64,000 bases of DNA from Mesorhizobium huakuii (GCF_030160235.1 NZ_BSNY01000023.1:1-64000); one strand, 5' to 3'; numbered from the stretch's first letter, positions 7,978 through 16,757 are shown. Notes: generated by a model from the letters alone, not told the origin. Numbers and translations: made by a program.

Positions 7978-8760
7978 CTATCCCAGGGTGAACGCGCCGA
8001 TGCTGCGGTAGAGGACATAGCCCGCAACGACAAAGATCAGCGCGGCAAAGATGCGGTTGAGCACGTTCTTGTAGGATGCCAGGCGGGTCGCCGCCAACAT
8101 GCCGATCAAGCCACCACCAACGCCGCCAATGATGAATTCGCCGGCCAGCTGCCAGTCGACCATTCCCGATAGCGCGTAGTTGAAGGCCGTGGCGAGACCG
8201 AAGGCCGCGACGGCAAGCAGGGACGTGCCTATCGCATTGATTGTCGGCATTCCGGTGGCCAGGATCAGCCCGGGAACGATGAGGAAGCCGCCACCGATGC
8301 CGAAGAAGCCGGAGGCCGCGCCGGCGACGATGGCGACCGCTGCGGTCATCGCGCACATCTTGGCGTCGACGGGCCGGGCCGTGGCCGACGTGCCACGCCT
8401 GGGAAGGACCATCAAACCGCCAACCACCAGCATGAGCAGTCCGAACAAGAAAAGCAGGTGCGCCCCGTCGATCGACTTTCCAAGCGTCGATCCCGCCAGG
8501 GCCCCGACGGAACCCAGTGCGGCGAAGACAAGCGCGCAGCGCCACCAGACGTGACCCTTCAAGGCATGGCCGCCAAGGTTCGCGAATGCGTTGGCGGCCA
8601 CCGCAAGCGCGCCTGTGCCGATGGCAATATGGGGCTGGGCGACGCCGACGACATAGAGCAGCAGCGGCGTGGCAAGGATCGATCCGCCGCCGCCGACAAG
8701 ACCAAGGGTGAAACCAACCAGGCCGCCAGAGCCCAGGGTGGCAAGTAATGGAGCGCTCAT
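7978..8760 (-). CDS. TauE/SafE-family sulfite/organosulfonate exporter
   Basis: A 260-residue membrane protein with about eight hydrophobic segments and the two internally related halves of TauE/SafE proteins ('GLVGGGGSILATPLLLYVVG' and 'GFFGIGGGFLIVPGL'). It is the last gene of the minus-strand operon that starts with the persulfide dioxygenase, so it likely exports sulfite produced by that enzyme. Its start overlaps the preceding gene by 4 bp (ATGA). Confidence 0.9.
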   Translation of the reverse strand: MSAPLLATLGSGGLVGFTLGLVGGGGSILATPLLLYVVGVAQPHIAIGTGALAVAANAFANLGGHALKGHVWWRCALVFAALGSVGALAGSTLGKSIDGAHLLFLFGLLMLVVGGLMVLPRRGTSATARPVDAKMCAMTAAVAIVAGAASGFFGIGGGFLIVPGLILATGMPTINAIGTSLLAVAAFGLATAFNYALSGMVDWQLAGEFIIGGVGGGLIGMLAATRLASYKNVLNRIFAALIFVVAGYVLYRSIGAFTLG

Positions 8761-9191
8761 GATGGCCGCCCGACGAAGAAGCGGTCATGGGCGACCATGC
8801 CCGCCAGCATGAAGGCCACGAAGACCAGGGTTGGCGTCAGCCCGAGCGACAGCGAAGCCACCGCCGGGCCGGGGCAAAACCCGCCCAGGCCCCATCCCAG
8901 GCCGAAGATTGCCGAGCCGACGACCAGACGGGCGTCGATCGGCGACTTCATCGGCAAATGGAAGCGATCCGCCAGCAGCGGCCGCGACATCCGCCGCAGC
9001 CAGGCCATGCCTGCCATCGCAACCGCGACGGCACCGCCCAGCACGAAGGCCAGGCTCGGGTCCCACGCGCCAAAGATGTCGAGAAAGCCCTGGACGCGGA
9101 CAGGATCGAGCATGCCCGACAGTGCCAGGCCAAGCCCGAAAAGGGTGCCCGCGGCCAAGGCGGCAACAGGCTGCAGTTTGGTGTGTCTCAC
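8757..9191 (-). CDS. YeeE/YedE-family half-transporter, second of a pair
   Basis: A 144-residue membrane protein with four hydrophobic segments and the family signature 'GLGWGLGGFCPGPAVASLSLG', in which the Cys corresponds to the sulfur-handling cysteine of YeeE-type thiosulfate transporters. GTG at 9191 overlaps the stop of the preceding half-transporter (GTGA); no better start is visible in frame. In bigR operons two such short proteins occur together and are thought to move a reduced sulfur compound across the membrane. Confidence 0.86.
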   Translation of the reverse strand: MRHTKLQPVAALAAGTLFGLGLALSGMLDPVRVQGFLDIFGAWDPSLAFVLGGAVAVAMAGMAWLRRMSRPLLADRFHLPMKSPIDARLVVGSAIFGLGWGLGGFCPGPAVASLSLGLTPTLVFVAFMLAGMVAHDRFFVGRPS

Positions 9192-9598
9192 AGGACTGCT
9201 CCGCGAAGAAGCGCGACGGCCGCGATGCCGCTCGCAAGGAATGTCAGGACCGCGGCGATCGAACGTGGCGATAGCCGGGCCAGCCCCATCACGCCGTGAC
9301 CGCTGGTGCAACCCGAGCCCATCCGGGATCCGAAGCCGACCAGCAATCCCGCGAGCATGACCAATGGCAGCGATGCCGTCACCGTCACGGTGGGCCAATG
9401 ACGAAAGGCGGCGAAGTGCACCACCGGGCCAAGCAGCAATCCGGCGACGAAGGCGCCGTTCGTCCAGACACCGACGCCTTGCACCGCCCTGCCGACAATC
9501 CCGCTGACGCCGGCGATCCTGCCGTTCAGCATCAGCATTATGACCGATGAGAGACCGATAAGGGTCCCACCAAGAAGGGATACGAGATAAGAGGTCAT
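9188..9598 (-). CDS. YeeE/YedE-family half-transporter, first of a pair
   Basis: A 136-residue protein with four hydrophobic segments and the signature 'GFGSRMGSGCTSGHGVMGLARLS', whose Cys is the conserved sulfur-contact residue of the family. It pairs with the downstream half-protein (8757-9191), which it overlaps by 4 bp. It also overlaps the preceding bigR by 4 bp, so the whole set is translationally coupled. Likely role: uptake or release of thiosulfate, sulfide or persulfide. Confidence 0.88.
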   Translation of the reverse strand: MTSYLVSLLGGTLIGLSSVIMLMLNGRIAGVSGIVGRAVQGVGVWTNGAFVAGLLLGPVVHFAAFRHWPTVTVTASLPLVMLAGLLVGFGSRMGSGCTSGHGVMGLARLSPRSIAAVLTFLASGIAAVALLRGAVL

Positions 9599-9933
9599 GG
9601 TTGGCCTTCCGAACAGAAGATCGTGTAAAGCGCTGCAACCAGTTGAGCGGCCTTCTCGGCGGTCAGCCGGTAGAAGATCTGTTTCCCGTCTCGCCGCGTT
9701 TCCACGATGTTGGCGTCGCGCAACACCGTCAGTTGCTGGGAAAGGTTCGGTTGGTGGATGTCGAGCATCTCTTCCAGCCGGCTGACCGAATACTCGCCTT
9801 CGACAAGGGTGCAGACGAGCATCAGCCGCATCGGATGCGCCAGTGTCTTCAACAAGGCCGCCACTTCGCCGGCGCGCGATTCCATGGCGGCGGGCGACAT
9901 GTTCACCACATCGGGCTGGATCTCGCTCACCAC
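9595..9933 (-). CDS. bigR: BigR/SqrR-type persulfide-sensing ArsR repressor
   Basis: A 112-residue ArsR-fold repressor. Cysteines lie at residues 41 and 107, exactly the pair that forms a tetrasulfide bridge in SqrR and BigR when cells meet reactive sulfur species. The DNA-binding helix is 'QPNLSQQLTVLRDANIVETRRDGK'. It overlaps the upstream dioxygenase gene by a few bases and is followed by the transporter genes. It should bind the palindrome at 11241-11277 and release it under sulfide stress. Confidence 0.93.
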   Translation of the reverse strand: MVSEIQPDVVNMSPAAMESRAGEVAALLKTLAHPMRLMLVCTLVEGEYSVSRLEEMLDIHQPNLSQQLTVLRDANIVETRRDGKQIFYRLTAEKAAQLVAALYTIFCSEGQP

Positions 9934-11222
9934 ACGGCTCCTTGCAATGCGTCGAGGGGAAATTTCAGATAGCGCGTACCGTTTGCCTCCGGCTCCGGCA
10001 GACGCCCCGCCTGGATGTTGACCTGCAAGGCATGCAGGATGAGTCTCGGCATCGGCAGCGTTCGGTCACGCGCCGCTCGCAGTCCGGCAAAGGCCTCTTC
10101 GTCCACGCCGGCCAGGTGTGCATTGGCGCGCTTCTGTTCGCCGACCGTGCTTTCCCATTTCGGCGCGCGTCCACCCGGCTGGTAGTCATGGCCCGTGAAC
10201 AGGCGGGTTTCGTCCGGAAGCTCCAGGATCTTCTGGATCGATTTCCACAGGATGCGAGCGTCACCACCGGGAAAATCGGCACGAGCCGTGCCGCTGTCAG
10301 GCATGAAGATGGTGTCGTGAACAAAGGCCGCGTTGCCGATCACGTAGGTGATCGACGCCAGGGTGTGACCGGGCGAAAACATCACGCGCGCGGCTATGGA
10401 GCCGACCTTGAAAGTGTCGCCATCCGAGAACAGCCTGTCCCACTGCGAGCCGTCGACGCGAAGTTCCGGCCAGTTGTAGATGCCCCGCCACAGGCGCTGG
10501 ACATCGACCACCGGCGCGCCGATCGCGGTCGGGGCGCCCGTCTTCTCTTTCAGATACTGCGCGGCCGACAAATGGTCGGCGTGAGGATGGGTGTCGAGAA
10601 TCCATTCGACGCTCAACCCGTTCTCGGCAATGTAGGAAAGCATCGCGTCGGCGTTGCGCGTCGTGGTCGCTCCGGACTTCTCGTCGAAATCAAGAACCGG
10701 ATCGACAATGGCGCATTTTCGGGTGTCCGGGTCCGAAACCACATACTGCGCGCTCCCTGTCCGGGGATCGAAGAATCCCTTCACGTCAGGTCGCAGTTGC
10801 CTGTGCGCTTCGAACCATCGCGCCGCCGCCGACAGGTCGATGCCGAGCTTCTGTCCGAGAGCCGCGATATCCTGGGACGACATACGGCCGTCGAGCGCTT
10901 CGCCCAATGCATACAGGGTCAGGGCGCGCGTGCCGGTCTTGCAATGCGCAAAGACCGGGCCGCCGGTATCGGCCATGGCCGCCTGGAAGGCCCGCACGTC
11001 CGCCTCGGTGATGGTCGGCATCGTGACGGGTATGAAGGTGTAGGAAACATCGGCGTGATCAGCCGCCTCCCGCTCGGCGACGTTTCCGGGCTGGGAGGCC
11101 TCTTCCCCGTCAGGCCGGGCGTTGATCAATCCCGCAAACCCATGGCCGGCAAGCGACCGGATTTCGGAGATCGAGGGCTGGGGGCCAACGCTCAGCACGT
11201 CATTTACACGGATCATGGTCAT
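9927..11222 (-). CDS. blh: Blh-type bifunctional sulfurtransferase/phosphatase-like and ETHE1 persulfide dioxygenase
   Basis: A 431-residue fusion. The N-terminal DUF442 domain (about 1-110) has the cysteine loop 'HCKTGTRA' (C94). The C-terminal metallo-beta-lactamase domain (from about 150) has 'THPHADH' with H212, H214, D216 and H217 as the metal site, then 'FSPGHTLAS'. ETHE1-type enzymes oxidise glutathione persulfide to sulfite; the first domain probably transfers sulfur. Start: the ATG at 11222 has CAGGTG at suitable spacing; a GTG at 11231 is possible. It leads the bigR operon. Confidence 0.92.
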   Translation of the reverse strand: MTMIRVNDVLSVGPQPSISEIRSLAGHGFAGLINARPDGEEASQPGNVAEREAADHADVSYTFIPVTMPTITEADVRAFQAAMADTGGPVFAHCKTGTRALTLYALGEALDGRMSSQDIAALGQKLGIDLSAAARWFEAHRQLRPDVKGFFDPRTGSAQYVVSDPDTRKCAIVDPVLDFDEKSGATTTRNADAMLSYIAENGLSVEWILDTHPHADHLSAAQYLKEKTGAPTAIGAPVVDVQRLWRGIYNWPELRVDGSQWDRLFSDGDTFKVGSIAARVMFSPGHTLASITYVIGNAAFVHDTIFMPDSGTARADFPGGDARILWKSIQKILELPDETRLFTGHDYQPGGRAPKWESTVGEQKRANAHLAGVDEEAFAGLRAARDRTLPMPRLILHALQVNIQAGRLPEPEANGTRYLKFPLDALQGAVW

Positions 11223-11240
11223 ATCGAGCACCTGGGGTTC

Positions 11241-11277
11241 TCATCAATATACAATTGCAAATAATGTATAATGATGA
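11241..11277 (-). promoter_or_regulatory. Imperfect 13-bp inverted repeat upstream of blh (candidate BigR box)
   Basis: TCATCAATATACA (11241-11253) pairs with TGTATAATGATGA (11265-11277) with one mismatch and an 11-bp AT-rich spacer. It lies immediately upstream of the blh start and is AT-rich in a high-GC region. Known BigR boxes are AT-rich palindromes at this place, so it is the likely autoregulatory operator. Confidence 0.65.
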
Positions 11278-11347
11278 CTCGCGCAAGGTGCCTGCCTGGA
11301 AATTTCGCGGCCGGGTTGCCGGCTTGACGAGCTTCTGTCATATTTGA

Positions 11348-11374
11348 CATATGCAAAAAACTTTTTTGTATGTG
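11348..11374 (+). promoter_or_regulatory. Palindrome with promoter elements upstream of the SAHH-like gene
   Basis: CATATGCAAAAAA (11348-11360) and TTTTTTGTATGTG (11362-11374) form a palindrome matching at 11 of 13 positions. A perfect -35 box TTGACA occurs at 11344-11349, and TTGTAT at 11366-11371 could be the -10 box 16 bp later. The palindrome would therefore cover the promoter. The IclR regulator encoded downstream (12639-13421) is a plausible ligand; this is inference. Confidence 0.5.
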
Positions 11375-11385
11375 TTGGAGGTGGA

Positions 11386-12594
11386 ATGACCCAGGTCAAT
11401 CCGGCGAATGCGGAACTGGTCGAGCTTGGCCGCGGCCGTGTTGCCTGGATCCGCTCGCGCATGGCGATGCTGGCCACGCTGCGTGAAGAGTTCCGCGCCA
11501 ATCGCCCCTTCGCCGGCAGGCGCATCGGCATGTCACTGCATATCGAGCCGAAGACGGCGGTTCTGCTGGAAGTGCTGGCCGGAGGCGGTGCCGAGATAAT
11601 CGGTACCGGCAATCACGGTTCGACGCAGGACGATGTCGTCGCCTTCCTGCAAAGCCAGGGCATCGGCGTGTTCGGCCGCCGCGCCGATACGCTTGCCGAT
11701 CATCATGCCAATCTGGCGCGGGTGCTGGACGCGCAGCCCGACATGCTGCTCGACAATGGCGCCGACCTTGCCGCCGGCATTGTAGAACGCGGCAGGGCGG
11801 CGTCCATCCTGGGCGGCACCGAGGAGACGACGTCGGGCGGTGACCGGCTGCGCGGCGAACTGGCCGGGAAGGTGCCATTCCCCTCCATCGTCATCAATGA
11901 CAGCCCGCTGAAGGCGATCGGCGAGAACAAGCACGCGGTCGGCCAGTCGGTGGTGGAAAGCTTCATGCGCATCACCAATCTGATGATCCCCGGCCGCCGC
12001 TTCTGCGTCATCGGCTATGGCTGGTGCGGGCGCGGCATCGCGCAATATTTGCGGGCACTCGGCGGCCGGGTCGCGGTTGTCGAGATCGACGAGATCAAGG
12101 CGCTGGAGGCCGCACTCGACGGCTACCGGGTGGCGCCGCTGGCGGAACTGGCACCGTGGGCGCAGGTGTTCATCACAGCCACCGGTCGCGCTGGCGTGCT
12201 GCCGGCCGAGGCCATCACCGCCATGGCGGATGGCGCGGTGCTGGCCAATTCCGGGCATTTCCCTTGGGAGATCGACACCGAGGGTCTCGCCGCCGTGACG
12301 ACCAGCACCACCGATCTCGACGGCACCTTGCGGCGTCTCGACCTCACCAATGGAAAGCATGTCATCCTCGTCGCCGAGGGGCGCATGTTCAACCTTGCCG
12401 GCAGCGAGCCGAAGGGCAATTCGATCGAATCCATGGATATCGGCTTCATGCTGCAGGCGCTGTCGCTGGAGCGGGTGGTGAAGGGCGAGGGGGCTGCGGG
12501 CGAAAGGCCGGCGGCCGGCGCGCAGCCGGTGCCCGACGACATCAACAGGCGCATCGCCCGGCTGATGATGGCTACGATGGGGGCAGCACGCTGA
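11386..12594 (+). CDS. S-adenosylhomocysteine hydrolase-like protein (short, divergent)
   Basis: A 402-residue relative of adenosylhomocysteinase. Family features: 'GMSLHIEP' and 'GSTQDDV' in the substrate domain, 'GGTEETTSG' with the catalytic Glu, 'NDSPLKAIGENKHAVG' with the Lys, the NAD-binding 'GYGWCGRGIAQYLRALGG', and 'NSGHFPWEID'. Differences: it is about 60 residues shorter than typical bacterial SahH, the usual Asp after the catalytic Lys aligns with Glu, and the C-terminal Lys/Tyr-containing tail of true SahH is missing. It may act on another nucleoside or thioether substrate. Start: ATG at 11386 with GGAGGTG in front. An IclR gene follows on the same strand after 44 bp. Confidence 0.82.
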   Translation: MTQVNPANAELVELGRGRVAWIRSRMAMLATLREEFRANRPFAGRRIGMSLHIEPKTAVLLEVLAGGGAEIIGTGNHGSTQDDVVAFLQSQGIGVFGRRADTLADHHANLARVLDAQPDMLLDNGADLAAGIVERGRAASILGGTEETTSGGDRLRGELAGKVPFPSIVINDSPLKAIGENKHAVGQSVVESFMRITNLMIPGRRFCVIGYGWCGRGIAQYLRALGGRVAVVEIDEIKALEAALDGYRVAPLAELAPWAQVFITATGRAGVLPAEAITAMADGAVLANSGHFPWEIDTEGLAAVTTSTTDLDGTLRRLDLTNGKHVILVAEGRMFNLAGSEPKGNSIESMDIGFMLQALSLERVVKGEGAAGERPAAGAQPVPDDINRRIARLMMATMGAAR

Positions 12595-12638
12595 CTATAC
12601 TTCCCCGCGGTTCCTGATTCTGGTCCTGGAAAGCTTGC

Positions 12639-13421
12639 ATGGCTGGCAAAATCGCGGATGCGCCGGACTATTCGGTTCCGGCCCTGGAAAAGGCGTTCGA
12701 CATCATCGAACTGCTGGCCGAGCAGGAGGACGGGCTGAACCAGGGCCAGATTTCCGAGGCGGTCGGCCGCTCGATCCACCAGATCTACCGCGTGCTGCAG
12801 GCGCTGGAGCGGCGCGGCTACATCTTCCGCGACCGCCCGGCCGGGCTCTATTTCCTGTCGCCGCGCCTGTTCGAACTGGCGCATCGGCACGAGCCGCTGC
12901 GCGGCCTTGTCCAGGCGGCGCTGCCGTCGATGCGGCGGCTGTCCGACGCCATCCAGCAATCCTGCAATCTCGGCGTCCACAATGCCGGACGGGTGCTGAT
13001 CCTGGCGCAGGTGGAAAGTCCGGCGGCGTTCGGCTTCCGCGTCCGCGTCGGCGCCGAGTTTCCGCTGTTTGCCACCGCCACCGGCCGCGCGCTGATGGCG
13101 TTCCAGCCGCAGGACAGAATCAATCAATGGCTGCAAGCCTCTGGTATCCCTGATGAAAAGGCCGGCATGCATGACGCGCTTGCGCGCATCCGTGCCGCCG
13201 GCCGTGAGGAGGTGGCGGACGGACTGCAGCCGGGCGTGATCGATCTTGCCTTTCCGGTCATCGGGCCGTTCGGCCAGTCGGTCGCGGCACTCACCGTGCC
13301 CTATGTGGCGACCACCTACAGCACGCTCGACATCGCCACCGTGCGCCGCCATGCCGCGCAGGCGGCGCAGGAGATCGGGCTGGTGCTGGTGCCCGAGCCG
13401 TCAGGCGAAAGCGCGTCGTGA
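12639..13421 (+). CDS. IclR-family transcriptional regulator
   Basis: A 260-residue regulator with an N-terminal winged helix ('LNQGQISEAVGRSIHQIYRVLQALERRGYI', about residues 30-65) and a GAF-like effector domain ('FPLFATATGRALMAF', about 140-160). It follows the SAHH-like gene closely and overlaps the next gene by 4 bp, so the three form one unit. It probably controls the SAHH-like gene through the palindrome at 11348-11374. Confidence 0.9.
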   Translation: MAGKIADAPDYSVPALEKAFDIIELLAEQEDGLNQGQISEAVGRSIHQIYRVLQALERRGYIFRDRPAGLYFLSPRLFELAHRHEPLRGLVQAALPSMRRLSDAIQQSCNLGVHNAGRVLILAQVESPAAFGFRVRVGAEFPLFATATGRALMAFQPQDRINQWLQASGIPDEKAGMHDALARIRAAGREEVADGLQPGVIDLAFPVIGPFGQSVAALTVPYVATTYSTLDIATVRRHAAQAAQEIGLVLVPEPSGESAS

Positions 13422-13864
13422 CCGATCCCTCCGCGCCGATCGTCAAGACCATCGCCATTGCCGCCGCGCCGGCCAAGGTTTGGCACGTGCTGACGACGCC
13501 TGGAATGATCCCGCAATGGATGTCGGACGAGGACCTGACCGTCAGCCTGGAAGCGCATGCCGGCGGCGCGATCGTGATAAGCGGGCTGCTGCACGGCATG
13601 GCGTTCGAGAACCATGGCACCGTCCGCGCCTTCGAGCCGGAGAAGAGCTTCGCCTACGGTTACTGGAGCACGCTGTCGGCCTCGCGCCTGGCGGACCTGC
13701 CCGAAAACCACACGCTGGTCAGCTTTGCTCTCGCGCCGGCGGATGGGGGAACACGGCTGACGCTGACGCTCAGCGACTTCGCCGAACCGGCGATCCGTCC
13801 GCACGCCAATCTCTACTGGGGACCGACCTTGCAGATCCTGAAGACGATGTGCGAGCGGCGTTGA
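13418..13864 (+). CDS. SRPBCC/AHSA1-domain protein
   Basis: A 148-residue protein of the START-like (SRPBCC) fold: 'IAAAPAKVWHVLTTPGMIPQWMSD' near the N-terminus and 'WGPTLQILKTMCE' at the C-terminal helix. These proteins have a deep hydrophobic pocket; functions range from ligand binding to stress response and cannot be fixed here. GTG at 13418 overlaps the IclR stop codon, so translation is coupled. It converges on the next gene. Confidence 0.82.
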   Translation: MTDPSAPIVKTIAIAAAPAKVWHVLTTPGMIPQWMSDEDLTVSLEAHAGGAIVISGLLHGMAFENHGTVRAFEPEKSFAYGYWSTLSASRLADLPENHTLVSFALAPADGGTRLTLTLSDFAEPAIRPHANLYWGPTLQILKTMCERR

Positions 13865-13893
13865 AGAGGGGCGCCATCGCGGCGGCGCCGGTC

Positions 13894-14724
13894 TTACCTC
13901 TGGCGCTTGGCCAAAGCCCGGATGCGGTCGGCGACATCGCTGTCGACAGGGTTATAGACGGTCAGGTTCAGATCCGGCCGGCCGTCGACCGCGAAGGACG
14001 AGTATTCCAGCTCGATGTCACCCAGTTCCGGGTGCTTCAGGCGCTTTGTCCCGTCGCCATGGGCGAGCACGTCGTTCTCCTGCCACAGGGTGGCGAATTC
14101 GGCGCTGCCGCTGCACAGTTCGTCCACCAGTTGGGTGACCTCGGAGACCGCGCCGGCGCGCGCCGCATCGGCCCGGAACGCGCCGACCACGAAACGGGCA
14201 AGGTTTTCCCAATCATGCTGCTTGGCGCGGATATGGGGCGTGAGGAACATGAAGCGCAATATGTTGCGCCGGCCGGCGGGGATGGTGCCGTAGTCGGTCA
14301 GCACGATCTCGGCGGCGCGGTTCCAGGCGACGACGTCCCAGGTCGCGGTCTTGACCAAAGCAGGGCTGGCCTCGAGCGTGTCGATGAGGCGCTGCAGCCG
14401 GGGGCTGACGCCCTCGTCGCCCCGGTAGCGGACTTCGGGCGGGCGCCCGAGCCCCAGCATGAAGAGGTGTTCGCGCTCCGCTTCGGTCAAAAGCAGCCCC
14501 TTGGCGATGCGGTTCAGCACATCGGCCGAAGGCGCGCCGCCACGGCCCTGTTCCAGCCAAGTGTACCAGGTCGGGCTGATGTTGGCGCGCTGGGCGACCT
14601 CTTCGCGGCGCAGCCCCGGCGTGCGCCGTCGCCCGGAAAAGCCGAACGAGGCGGGATCGAGCCGGGTGCGCCGGTCTTTCAGGAAGGCTGCGAGCGAACC
14701 GGGGATGGGCATCCTGTTAGCCAT
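13894..14724 (-). CDS. XRE-family regulator with MmyB-like ligand domain
   Basis: A 276-residue protein. An N-terminal helix-turn-helix ('GLRREEVAQRANISPTWYTW', about residues 33-55) is followed by a C-terminal PAS-like domain typical of MmyB-type regulators ('WDVVAWNRAAEIVLTDYG', about 125-145). It diverges from the epimerase gene at 14803, with about 80 bp between them. In this family the divergent SDR or oxidoreductase gene is the usual target, so it probably regulates that gene. Confidence 0.9.
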   Translation of the reverse strand: MANRMPIPGSLAAFLKDRRTRLDPASFGFSGRRRTPGLRREEVAQRANISPTWYTWLEQGRGGAPSADVLNRIAKGLLLTEAEREHLFMLGLGRPPEVRYRGDEGVSPRLQRLIDTLEASPALVKTATWDVVAWNRAAEIVLTDYGTIPAGRRNILRFMFLTPHIRAKQHDWENLARFVVGAFRADAARAGAVSEVTQLVDELCSGSAEFATLWQENDVLAHGDGTKRLKHPELGDIELEYSSFAVDGRPDLNLTVYNPVDSDVADRIRALAKRQR

Positions 14725-14802
14725 TATACCATGATAAGATCACTACTTTAATGGAATAATAGACCGTCGATACTGCGCAGGCAATTGTGCAGGAGATTTT
14801 GC

Positions 14803-15687
14803 ATGCGTATCTTTTTGACCGGCGCCACCGGGTTCATCGGCTCGGCGCTCGTTCCCGAACTCATTCAGGCCGGCCATCAGGTGATCGGCGTCACCCGGTC
14901 CGACGCCGGCGCCGAAGCACTGGCGGCCGCAGGCGCCGAAGTGCATCGCGGAACCCTCGAGGAACCGGCAGGCCTGCGCGACGGCGCGGCGAAGGCGGAC
15001 GCCGTGATCCACACCGCGTTCGACCATGATTTCTCGCGCTTTGCCGAGAACTGCGAAAAGGACAGCCAAGTCATCGCGGCGCTCGGCGAGGCACTCGCCG
15101 GATCCGACCGGCCGCTGGTGATCACGTCGGGCGTCGGCATGGGCAGTCCCGGACATGGCCAGCTGGCGGTCGAGGACGTCTTCAACGCCAGCCATCCCAA
15201 TCCGCGCATCGCCTCGGAACTCGCCGGCAATGCCTTGCTGGAGGCCGGCATCAATTTGTCGGTCGTGCGCCTGCCGCAGGTGCACAATCCGGTCAAGCAG
15301 GGGCTGATCTCGCCGCTCATCGAGATCGCGCGTGAAAAAGGCGTCTCGGCCTATGTCGGCGAAGGCCGCAACCGCTATTCGGCAGGGCATCTCCTTGACG
15401 CCGCGCGGCTCTACCGGCTTGCCGTCGAAAAGCGCCAGCCGGGCGCGCGCTACCACGCGGTCGGCGAGGAAGGCGTCGAGGTGCGCGCCATTGCCGAGGC
15501 GCTTGGCCGGGGCCTGAAATTGCCGGTCGTCTCGATTGCGCCGGAAAAGGCGGCGGAGCACTTTGGCTGGATGGGAATGTTTGCTCCCATGGACCTGCCG
15601 GCCTCCAGCGCGCTGACCCAGGCGCGGCTCGGCTGGCAGCCGACCGGCCCGACGCTGATCGCCGATCTCGACGCCATGCGCTATTGA
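14803..15687 (+). CDS. NAD-dependent epimerase/SDR family protein
   Basis: A 294-residue extended SDR protein with the nucleotide-binding start 'RIFLTGATGFIGSALVPELI'. The catalytic Tyr-x3-Lys is not obvious at the usual place, so it may belong to the atypical SDRs. An AGGAG ribosome-binding site precedes the ATG at 14803. It is divergent from the MmyB-like regulator, which likely controls it. Confidence 0.88.
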   Translation: MRIFLTGATGFIGSALVPELIQAGHQVIGVTRSDAGAEALAAAGAEVHRGTLEEPAGLRDGAAKADAVIHTAFDHDFSRFAENCEKDSQVIAALGEALAGSDRPLVITSGVGMGSPGHGQLAVEDVFNASHPNPRIASELAGNALLEAGINLSVVRLPQVHNPVKQGLISPLIEIAREKGVSAYVGEGRNRYSAGHLLDAARLYRLAVEKRQPGARYHAVGEEGVEVRAIAEALGRGLKLPVVSIAPEKAAEHFGWMGMFAPMDLPASSALTQARLGWQPTGPTLIADLDAMRY

Positions 15688-15699
15688 GGCGCTGCGGCC

Positions 15700-16398
15700 T
15701 CAGCCAGGCCTGACGGCGTAGCGCAAGTGAACAAGCCCGTGCGCCAGCGTTTCGCAGCTTGTCAGCGACAGCTGCATCCTGCCGGCGAGGCCGCTTTCGC
15801 CGAACTCGACAAAACCCTGGTTTCCCGCCCGCGCATCGAGCGCGGGCGCGACAAGCAGGCTTAGTTCGTCGACAAGCCCGGCCGCGAAGAAGGAGCCGTT
15901 GATGCCGGCGCCGCCTTCGAGCAGCAGCCGGCGGATTGCGAGCTCCCGTCCGAGCACATCGAGCATGGCGGCGAGATCGATCTCGGCCGTTTCCGACACG
16001 ATGTAGGACACGCCGTCGGCGGCGAGTTCCGCCAGATGGCTGTCGGCGACGTCACGCCCGAGCAGCACCACGACATGGTCGCCACCGACATCGGGCTTGG
16101 CGAAGTGGAGCTTGCCGGAGGCATCGAGCGCCACGGCGTAGGTTCCCGCGTCGCGCTGCGCGAAATGATGCGGCCGCTCGACCTTGCCGATCTGCGCCGG
16201 CGGGTGCGCGCCGGCCTTGCTCATCTCGGCCATGGTGACACGCCCGACGATCCAGGCGTCGCCCTGGAGGTCTGCGTGGATCTGCTCATAGAGGCCCGAC
16301 CATTCGGCCCGGGTCCCGTCCGGGCTCGCGGTGTAGCGGCTCGGATGAAGACTGCCATCGAGCGAGGCGAGCATATGGCAGATGACGTGCGGCTTCAT
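15700..16398 (-). CDS. Dihydrofolate reductase/RibD C-terminal domain family protein
   Basis: A 232-residue protein of the RibD_C fold: 'MKPHVICHMLASLDGSLHPS' at the start, 'DAWIVGRVTMAEM' and 'RRLLLEGGAGINGSFFAAGLVDELSL', the last being the family signature for the NADPH-binding loop. Stand-alone members reduce pyrimidine or pterin-like substrates; the actual substrate is unknown. It converges on the epimerase gene with 12 bp between the stops. Confidence 0.88.
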   Translation of the reverse strand: MKPHVICHMLASLDGSLHPSRYTASPDGTRAEWSGLYEQIHADLQGDAWIVGRVTMAEMSKAGAHPPAQIGKVERPHHFAQRDAGTYAVALDASGKLHFAKPDVGGDHVVVLLGRDVADSHLAELAADGVSYIVSETAEIDLAAMLDVLGRELAIRRLLLEGGAGINGSFFAAGLVDELSLLVAPALDARAGNQGFVEFGESGLAGRMQLSLTSCETLAHGLVHLRYAVRPG

Positions 16399-16757
16399 GC
16401 AATTCTCCAGGGATGGACTGATCTTCAGGAATGACTGGGCCTCAGGAATGAATCGGGGTTCAAACTAGGGCCGCGGCGCCGGAATGGAAGCCGAGGCAGG
16501 TCGGTTTGATCAAAATTCCGACAATTCCGATAATTCGCCTGCCAGCACTGTTATATCGATGTTGCACAAATGGTTGACCCTGGGTTAGCATCCATTTGCT
16601 GATGCCGATGGGAGGCAGTTTTGCTACGGCGATCAGTTGGAGCGGCATGCGCTGTCCCGCGCAAGGAGGATGCTCCAACACTTTGAACCGACGCATGGTC
16701 CTTCCTGAAACCGTCCCGGTTTCCGGGGCGTGCGTTCTCGTGGAGGAGGATCAACCC
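16399..16757 (+). promoter_or_regulatory. Promoter region of the sugar ABC operon
   Basis: This 359-bp gap separates the RibD-like gene (-) from the sugar-binding protein gene (+). I see no gene in it. It contains the short tandem series AATTCCGACAATTCCGATAATTCG around 16515-16540 (three AATTC repeats 9-10 bp apart), which could be a regulator site. A GGAGGAGGA ribosome-binding site lies just before 16758. Confidence 0.4.
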
